This document shows positions 6,101 to 8,499 of a stretch of 8,499 nucleotides of DNA, one piece after another. Location: the NCBI GenBank assembly GCA_027074515.1, contig JALTCQ010000049.1:1-8499 (forward strand), read 5' to 3'. A model generated the notes under the pieces. That model was not told the DNA's origin. It searched no databases and saw nothing but the letters and a program-made list of their open reading frames with translations. A program made the translations under genes and the position numbers. Numbering within the stretch: the stretch's first letter is position 1; the number at the start of each line of letters is the position of its first letter. The DNA is from Microcaldota archaeon (GTDB taxonomy: Archaea > Iainarchaeota > Iainarchaeia > JAADDC01).

Positions 6101-8499
6101 CACGCTTATCCGCTCATACTTAGCTATCTTCCTCCCGTCGTTCAGGTCCAGCTCCCATGAGATCTTCAGGGGCATGTCCGTGGGCGCGTTGGGCATCACG
6201 TTCAGCTCAAGGGTGATGTCGTACGTTTGCTCTCCGTCAAGCCCGCTGCAGCTGGCGGATAATTTGTCGCTACTGATGTTGCAGGATGTATCGTCCATGC
6301 TTAGGCTTTTTATCACCGCAACGGCATTTATCTCGCTCTCCGTCTGCCAGCTGTCCCCAATCTTCACTTGGAACTCTCCTTCTACTCCTGCGGGCACGCC
6401 CACGTGGAAGAGCACGTCCGTTAGCGTTCCTCTGGCGAGAGATGCAACTTCATGCCCGTTTGCAGTCATGTTTATGAGGTTTGCCACCGCCGCCACGTTC
6501 TTGTCCAGCACGAAGGTCATAGTGTTGCCTTTCCAATCCACATACACCTTCTTTACGTCTGGCAGGAGGTACTCTGGCGGCGGGACCAAGGAGACTTCGT
6601 AGTCCCCAAGGGCCACGTTCAGCGTTGCGTTCCCGTCGCCGTCTGTCGTGGCTGTGTAGCTGTGGGCAAGGTTCGTTACGGATACAATAACGTCCTTAAC
6701 GCCCTTTCCATGGGAATCCTCTACTGTTACAGTCAGGGACGCGTTGTAGTCCGTTACGGGGAAGCTCTTCTGGGTGCTGTGCAGTACCCGCCCATCGTAG
6801 TCCTTGAACTGGAGGCTTACGGAGACCGTGCCGCTTGTGGCCGTTATTTTCACACAAGGCATGTTCACGTCTTTGTCGTGGGGGTTTGGCGGGAAGGTTA
6901 TGGTGGAGCTACCAGACTGGGCCCCCTTGCTGTTTGTGTAGCGCACGAACATGCTTGCAATATGTACCTTCGGGTCGTGGACGCGGACCTGCGCGCAGAC
7001 GTTGTACTCAACACTACGGTACACCACGTCGGATATGCCCTTCTTCTCAACGGCGGGCACGGTGGGCTGGACGTATATGCGGGCTACGTAGGGCGCCACA
7101 GCCTTTGCCGCGACGGTGTATGGCTTCACCACGCGCGCGTATATCTCGCTTCCTTCAATGCGCGCCTCTAAGTTTATATATCTCTCTTCAAAGCGTTCTG
7201 GGAACGTGACGGGTATGTCCGCGGTTGCCAGCCGATACCAGCCGTCGTTCCTCGTTCCTGCGCTTCCTATCTGTTGTCCATCCATCAGTATCTTTATCTG
7301 GCCGCTGGGCGGGTGCTCGGCGCAGGGTACGTACATCACGTGGATGGTGTAGTTGTCCTTTGGCAGGAGTACCCCCTTATTGCCCCTCGGTCCGGTCACG
7401 TTGAAGTCCAGGCCCCAGCCGTTGTAGCAGGTGATTGCCCCCTTTGTTATCGTCGGCTCTACCATGCCGTTGACTTCGTGGGGGTCTCCCTGGCGGTCTG
7501 TGTAGCTGTAGCTCCAGTGGATGCGGACGGGGACGCCTGCATTTCCTTCTACCTTTAGGGTGACGGACTCGGTGACCACGTTGCCTTCCTCGTCGGAGCC
7601 TATGCTGAAGCTCTTCTCCACGTCATTCTTCCCGTCAGATATTTCTATGTACTTTCTCGTCTCCGTCGTGCTGCCGCTCCAGCTCACATCCACCCATACC
7701 CTTAGCTTCGCGTTCCTGGCACCGTTTGGTACGGCTACCCTCCATTTGGCTTTAACTGTACCGCCAGCGGGTAGCGTTCCTACAGGCGTTTCCTCGCGGT
7801 AGAACCCCAAGAACTGAACGCCGCCCTGCACCTCTTTGTAGAGTGTGATGGAGACGTCCTTCCTGTCTACACCGGCAGGTATGACCACGCCCATCTCAGA
7901 GCGCTCTGCAAGGTATCCAGAGGGTACGTTGAAACGCAGGGTGTACGCTCCGCTCACAAGGTTTAATTCCACCACTCCGTCTGCGTTGCTCTCGCCGCTG
8001 GCAGACTTGGGCCCGTTTACCGTTACACGCACGTGGGGTACGGGGTTGCCTTGGTTGTCCTTAAAGCTGAGCACGAGGGTAGCGGGGTTGCGCACGGACT
8101 GGAAGCTCTTGCTTACCTCGTACACGCTGTCTCCATCCTTGTTGTACAGGGTTACAGTGGCGGTAACCGTTCCCGGCCCCGGCTTGAAGCCCACGTTCAG
8201 CCCGTAGTTCTGATCGTATTCCGTAACGCTAACACTGCTTTTCTTCTCGCCGCCATTGTACTTCACGTCAAGGACTATCCGCGCCACGTTTCTGTCGTGA
8301 ACGAACACCAATGCCCCAATGTTTGCGTCCAGATCTGCGGTGAACTGGTTTCCTTCGCCGCTCTCGTTGGTTATGGTCACCCTATACGCCGGCATCACCG
8401 TGGACAGCACCGTTATGAACCCGTACTTCCTTGCCAGAACGTCCTCTCCGCTAACTATCCTCACGTCCAGCTTCTTCTTCCCCGCCTCAGACGGCCTGA
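191..8499 (-). CDS. Giant multi-domain cell-surface protein, 5'-truncated by the window edge
   Basis: This is one uninterrupted frame of 2,768 codons ending in TGA at 193-191, still open at the right edge. I number from the GTG at 8464, but that is probably not the start: in-frame codons upstream read RPSEAGKKKLD, there is no well-placed Shine-Dalgarno, and the GTG falls inside a segment conserved in two later repeat copies. Order: tail of one repeat module, two tandem modules of about 445 residues (19-455, 456-900), Ig-like beta domains (901-1457), an unassigned Cys-containing region (1458-1810), beta-rich sequence (1811-2030), a Gly/Ala-rich hydrophobic stretch (2031-2122), a helical repeat region (2123-2700) and a beta-rich tail. 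About twenty N-X-S/T sequons and most cysteines precede residue 2020. The family-level inference is a glycosylated, disulfide-bearing surface or adhesion protein anchored by the hydrophobic stretch. I recognise no enzyme motif and cannot name an ortholog. ATA and AGG codons suit an archaeon. Confidence 0.93.
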   Translation of the reverse strand, partial: RPSEAGKKKLDVRIVSGEDVLARKYGFITVLSTVMPAYRVTITNESGEGNQFTADLDANIGALVFVHDRNVARIVLDVKYNGGEKKSSVSVTEYDQNYGLNVGFKPGPGTVTATVTLYNKDGDSVYEVSKSFQSVRNPATLVLSFKDNQGNPVPHVRVTVNGPKSASGESNADGVVELNLVSGAYTLRFNVPSGYLAERSEMGVVIPAGVDRKDVSITLYKEVQGGVQFLGFYREETPVGTLPAGGTVKAKWRVAVPNGARNAKLRVWVDVSWSGSTTETRKYIEISDGKNDVEKSFSIGSDEEGNVVTESVTLKVEGNAGVPVRIHWSYSYTDRQGDPHEVNGMVEPTITKGAITCYNGWGLDFNVTGPRGNKGVLLPKDNYTIHVMYVPCAEHPPSGQIKILMDGQQIGSAGTRNDGWYRLATADIPVTFPERFEERYINLEARIEGSEIYARVVKPYTVAAKAVAPYVARIYVQPTVPAVEKKGISDVVYRSVEYNVCAQVRVHDPKVHIASMFVRYTNSKGAQSGSSTITFPPNPHDKDVNMPCVKITATSGTVSVSLQFKDYDGRVLHSTQKSFPVTDYNASLTVTVEDSHGKGVKDVIVSVTNLAHSYTATTDGDGNATLNVALGDYEVSLVPPPEYLLPDVKKVYVDWKGNTMTFVLDKNVAAVANLINMTANGHEVASLARGTLTDVLFHVGVPAGVEGEFQVKIGDSWQTESEINAVAVIKSLSMDDTSCNISSDKLSASCSGLDGEQTYDITLELNVMPNAPTDMPLKISWELDLNDGRKIAKYERISVSKDVLRCGDGWAVAAEFNGPKYGEKYFPGEQDQLTVYYAKCKDNAPYASVYVLLNGKQAGSASASAQSRYRVQTQRFPITLDQPSKTYIMDVRVGRDYNVYARSLLTAETLGTGRKVCIKLKVEPPVPVQGQEMKVIGYLTDCKGNRINDDNAGKDVNLIVSAAHVKLTNEPPFPITYNDSTHEYEWKDTPESYGDILFTCKGKTYDCVKVKPSVIWVFSNGGIGLDGPNILWLPQNANKNGIKGVNIGYFRLYNYTIYPITVDSVNVECNTDKVEAGVQNPGSVAVGTYTRFPVTVAGTESAECNVVATAHYRRPDGTVRYMMARKEFNVSTATGRINVTVNPAKLNVFAKSSATATVTVSSDMSVQGVRISTSTLDPNVSVSVQPASADVAPGMPAKFYVTVTPEGSARTVTINLTAKGKAGMYDVSKDASLTVNVLNPNVLSVNINKTSTSGYLVENKANSATIDFGKDSEAELNVILTNGGSKEVVVYVGTPQGGEHVMATTNHVSSPITLKQNGKSWFLVKLSTKTYQPFQTEQIKVPLRVYTHGGKVYGAEISSLDVTIKAFRHERTCLELKENYLGKEVTVGRPVAISIINNCGADLNAKVVVFPAGNVRLQGTTSDWNVLVPTDGNAFTVIPKAEGTYSIGIKGLGRFSDVLSNSVSITAVKKAAKASEKHVVSCNGGSGEDVKLYAVYDEPFENGKDCQVAYCGEAELTDYLAKQVERLLDKAGEAKIHEEGSDKWENVTSQIPGTTLKVLVKQLPSQLSWYDVADVVYKDGGVRLAVGTDTNPKDFTGTGLEYNGTVQNIGTYELEFNVYKNVDDPKQVYLVVNATYVGNSVPEGNGFYLPLYVNLGEYGQGGATTESATTTYYQEGDALQEMVEEELLPAAFPGKYYKPKPYSQMTNEKNYLFIGTSDCDGLAIARVTRDHYELNVCKQTIDQITKELGKSSGDITQTPTFQKLKEAVYHFFAMDGQVLGCVDDKGNFIIKGVRASGSTSVVAMNDVFVMPYLHAERVLTFNLPPLDVKREFNITHVAIEGLPKDGKLVIKSADANFAEGNVFSVNPDGQTTVSIELNADVQDTVTMVLTLKEVPLGFKYLGVIRIHPVGVKESDFIKIATAPGYELPGDKHYPLQLIDRLFSAGAVKPLDGYSDGYNPGEIKADILGPKGERADYYNAQLELSLPIYLVHDVQSCVDLQMNIWGKMKDADYPDYVVEANLSTADGKECELPDVGVYSTKHIAEQIGSKAGIAAFSGTCFLTTAACDLATGSFAGGAGIVAAIGDAAGCLIPPVMAGKFLGGTVAGMSSSLGNVSGLPVSALGGSVALHALTSSRVAAQQRPIAKFLPLRTELLERAAAAGKSAEELSAKLPKALTAIEGAKGIPTNPKAILESPDAEKAITALSVDDIASALPEKAVESVITSRPGIAAEKIPKSTLELAIIDAIKNGGADKDIASMLASTGKMRELRTPKAYAMVLSDPRTVRDMFMHRVNLSPFKDPSALYKAIREAKSVEGGGVDAATEFAKGLLKTLQKSGTQVATSTATIDQLLGAGALEVKYNKDTSILWIYSKTGEVGFVVEQEDLPEITGAGVLEALKRNPDLVWSHLPPDAKQVIERRITDRAVVTAYADKEPKTLVKIVESAEPPDELVKDPTIAKELAATDDAKKAAAEVVKTDPKILTELPDEDLKKVVESLAEKSKGIARLRSEDEITRALIQSGVFSEDQKDEARELAKKLVRADSEDAKRRILAETLIDRTHVGDGLFDMINEMGKMVESGGMSKEQFLKKLKEMGIENPQKYGIQIGTEGEKTVVKIESKTLKKQLAIDLATGKVPEVIQNPGTLRSVINSIISKWGWLDAKYMQAAEHSLTGKYIRKRFYKWGQQHQIAAGLFCAAAGQTAGTLAEWAHVDQTPDKYIDVKGKISDGLTVEVKAGANTWYVGIGQEPKVNSAGEETSVAEEMKYTKVVGH
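365..2098 (-). other. Helical repeat C-terminal region (residues 2123-2700)
   Basis: The composition switches sharply to Ala, Glu, Lys, Asp and Leu with predicted amphipathic helices. A loose motif recurs, (N/D/E)-P-x-x-(L/I): NPKAILES (2176), NPDLVWSHLPPDA (2388), EPKTLVKIVES (2421), DPTIAKELAA (2441) and DPKILTELPDEDL (2465). A related L-P-x-x-x-V-E-S element also recurs (ALPEKAVESV, ELPDEDLKKVVESL). This suggests an alpha-solenoid or repeated helical hairpins. Two beta-hairpin-like inserts interrupt it, near 2345-2372 and 2586-2622. There is no cysteine until 2681 and only one poor sequon (NLSP, 2282). A small hydrophobic patch occurs at 2675-2692. Partners and function are unknown. Confidence 0.55.
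2099..2374 (-). other. Gly/Ala-rich hydrophobic stretch, probable membrane segments (residues 2031-2122)
   Basis: About 90 residues are almost devoid of charge and dominated by Gly, Ala, Ser, Val and Ile. They include AGIAAFSGTCFLTTAAC, GGAGIVAAIGDAAGCLIPPV and LGGTVAGMSSSLGNVSGLPV. Its length would allow two to three membrane passes, or a hydrophobic hairpin. Three cysteines (2048, 2055, 2078) lie inside it. The segment CFLTTAAC loosely resembles the CFIATAAYG box known from other prokaryotic surface proteins, but the following residues do not match. It separates the glycosylated beta-rich part from the helical C-terminal part. Confidence 0.6.
2375..3034 (-). other. Beta-rich membrane-proximal region (residues 1811-2030)
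   Basis: Alternating hydrophobic strands resume (VAIEGLPKDGKLVIKSADA; TTVSIELNADVQDTVTMVLT), followed by a less regular part with DGYSDGYNPGEIKADILGPKG and two cysteines, 1985 and 2018, which could pair. Sequons at N1822 and N2009 are the last convincing ones before the hydrophobic stretch. The family is not recognised. From position, this would be the part of the stalk next to the membrane. Confidence 0.4.
3035..4093 (-). other. Unassigned Cys-containing mixed alpha/beta region (residues 1458-1810)
   Basis: After the Ig-like string the sequence changes to mixed secondary structure. There are six cysteines (1471, 1495, 1500, 1708, 1726, 1770). Apparent helices include AELTDYLAKQVERLLDKAG, ALQEMVEEELLPAAF and QKLKEAVYHFF. 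A Thr-rich linker, TTESATTTYY, lies near 1653-1662, and GTSDCDGLAIARVT near 1704. Sequons at N1535, N1592 and N1622 keep it on the presumed outer side. This is the best candidate in the beta-rich part for a globular binding or catalytic domain, but I recognise no active-site motif. Confidence 0.45.
4094..5764 (-). other. String of Ig-like beta domains (residues 901-1457)
   Basis: About five consecutive beta-rich units are visible. Residues 901-1000 carry Cys906, 931, 989 and 996 and look like a bacterial Ig-like unit. Residues 1001-1122 contain Cys1058 and Cys1093. Residues 1123-1227 show the ADVAPGMPAKFYVTVTP pattern typical of NEW3/COG1470-like domains. Residues 1228-1355 and 1358-1457 (Cys1362, Cys1388) complete the string. 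Sequons occur at N967, 1043, 1118, 1127, 1168, 1204 and 1237. Unlike modules A and B, these units are not obviously repeats of one another. They probably extend the stalk. Boundaries are approximate and family names rest on pattern resemblance. Confidence 0.6.
5765..7099 (-). repeat. Tandem module copy B (about residues 456-900)
   Basis: This is the second complete copy of the large module, collinear with copy A but clearly diverged, so the duplication is not recent. It contains a Cna_B-like domain (575-655), the paired-Cys terminal domain (Cys795, Cys829) and the closing VGRDYNVYAR pattern. It has two further cysteine pairs, 490/537 and 728/739, that copy A lacks. Sequons occur at N574, N612, N665 and N729. 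The next domain (from about 901, IKLKVEPPVPVQG) starts somewhat like a module start but does not continue as one. Confidence 0.85.
6500..6742 (-). other. Cna_B / carboxypeptidase-regulatory-like domain in copy B (residues 575-655)
   Basis: This is the counterpart of residues 128-209. The elements seen are VEDSHGKGVKDVIVSV, then TATTDGDGNATLNVALGDYEV, and a closing strand NTMTFVLDK. The T-D-x-D-G-x-x-x-L-x-V turn followed by G-D-Y-x-V is the commonest signature of this fold in bacterial and archaeal surface proteins. Its expected role is structural. Confidence 0.68.
7124..7429 (-). other. Paired-Cys beta domain ending copy A (residues 346-447)
   Basis: The domain opens with CYNGWGLDFNVTGP and carries a second cysteine in VPCAEHPP at 381, 35 residues later. 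It continues with ILMDGQQIGSA and ends in the RIEGSEIYAR pattern. The same arrangement recurs in copy B with Cys795 and Cys829, 34 residues apart. The conserved cysteine spacing suggests a disulfide and therefore an extracytoplasmic location. I do not recognise the fold family; a beta sandwich is likely from the alternating hydrophobic pattern. Confidence 0.55.
7838..8083 (-). other. Cna_B / carboxypeptidase-regulatory-like domain in copy A (residues 128-209)
   Basis: The order of elements is typical of these beta-sandwich domains: a strand leading to D-x-x-G-N-P-V, a strand VRVTVNG, then ESNADGVVELNL (the T/N-D-x-G-x-x-x-L turn), GAYTLRFNVPSGY and a closing strand VSITLY. In known proteins such domains act as rigid rods or spacers in surface proteins. 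No isopeptide-forming Lys/Asn/Glu triad can be assigned by eye. The family assignment is by motif resemblance only. Confidence 0.65.
8405..8499 (-). repeat. C-terminal end of an upstream copy of the large tandem module
   Basis: Residues encoded here match the ends of the two complete modules. KLDVRIVSGEDVLAR here corresponds to INLEARIEGSEIYAR (430-444) and to YIMDVRVGRDYNVYAR (876-891). The shared pattern is hydrophobic-x-x-R, then a short loop, then x-AR, followed by a Thr and a new beta strand about 15 residues later. This implies at least three module copies in the full protein, with the rest of this one beyond the right edge. It also argues that the GTG at 8464, which encodes a Val inside this pattern, is internal. 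Confidence 0.72.

Larger units (their letters stand above)
7100..8410 (-). repeat. Tandem module copy A (about residues 19-455)
   Basis: This is the first complete copy of a beta-rich module repeated at protein level in copy B. Equivalent landmarks, A versus B: ALVFVHD (51) and AQVRVHD (491); ATLVLSFKDNQGNPV (128) and ASLTVTVEDSHGKGV (575); CYNGWGLDFNVTGP (346) and CGDGWAVAAEFNGP (795); MDGQQIGSA (394) and LNGKQAGSA (842). Offsets run from 433 to 449 residues, so the copies are collinear with a few short indels. Sub-structure: an N-terminal beta domain, a Cna_B/carboxypeptidase-regulatory-like domain, another beta domain, then a C-terminal beta domain with Cys346 and Cys381. Copy A lacks equivalents of the copy B cysteines 490 and 537. 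Sequons occur at N355 and N371. Confidence 0.85.

Noticed and set aside
8360..8464. Signal peptide after the GTG at 8464 (ITVLSTVMPAY, residues 17-27)
   Set aside because: The hydrophobic run is short and contains a proline, no basic n-region fits, and it aligns with a beta strand of the repeat module.
1..8499. tRNA, rRNA, CRISPR array, IS ends or inverted repeats
   Set aside because: I looked for regularly spaced short repeats, transposase motifs and conserved RNA stems and saw none. The repeats present are protein-level domain duplications.

Overview
The window holds essentially one gene: the 3' part of a giant protein gene on the minus strand (8499 down to 191). It gives 2,768 codons plus a TGA stop with no interruption. 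The frame is still open at the right edge, so the true start and any signal peptide lie outside. After 63 nt of intergenic DNA, a second minus-strand gene starts at 127 and runs off the left edge after 42 codons. I see no RNA genes, IS elements, CRISPR arrays or credible plus-strand genes.

Organism: most likely an archaeon, possibly one of the small-genome (DPANN-type) lineages, though this is inference. The intergenic stretch has an archaeal-type TATA box (TTTTTATA) at a workable distance from a GAGGTG Shine-Dalgarno and an ATG. The large gene uses ATA for Ile and AGG for Arg freely and is rich in N-X-S/T sequons. No taxonomic marker gene is present.

Layout of the giant protein (residue 1 = the GTG codon at 8464, used only for numbering): the end of one repeat module (upstream to about 20), two diverged tandem modules of about 445 residues (about 19-455 and 456-900), and a string of Ig-like beta domains (about 901-1457). 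Next come an unassigned Cys-containing mixed region (about 1458-1810), more beta-rich sequence (about 1811-2030) and a Gly/Ala-rich hydrophobic stretch (2031-2122). The protein ends with a Cys-poor, charged, helix-rich repeat region (2123-2700) and a short beta-rich tail (2701-2757).

Reading: sequons and spaced cysteines fill the first 2,020 residues and almost vanish after the hydrophobic stretch. This fits a giant cell-surface protein with a long glycosylated, disulfide-bearing stalk, a membrane-embedded segment and a helical C-terminal part. Adhesion or cell-cell interaction is a reasonable guess. No catalytic motif was recognised, and the specific function is unknown.
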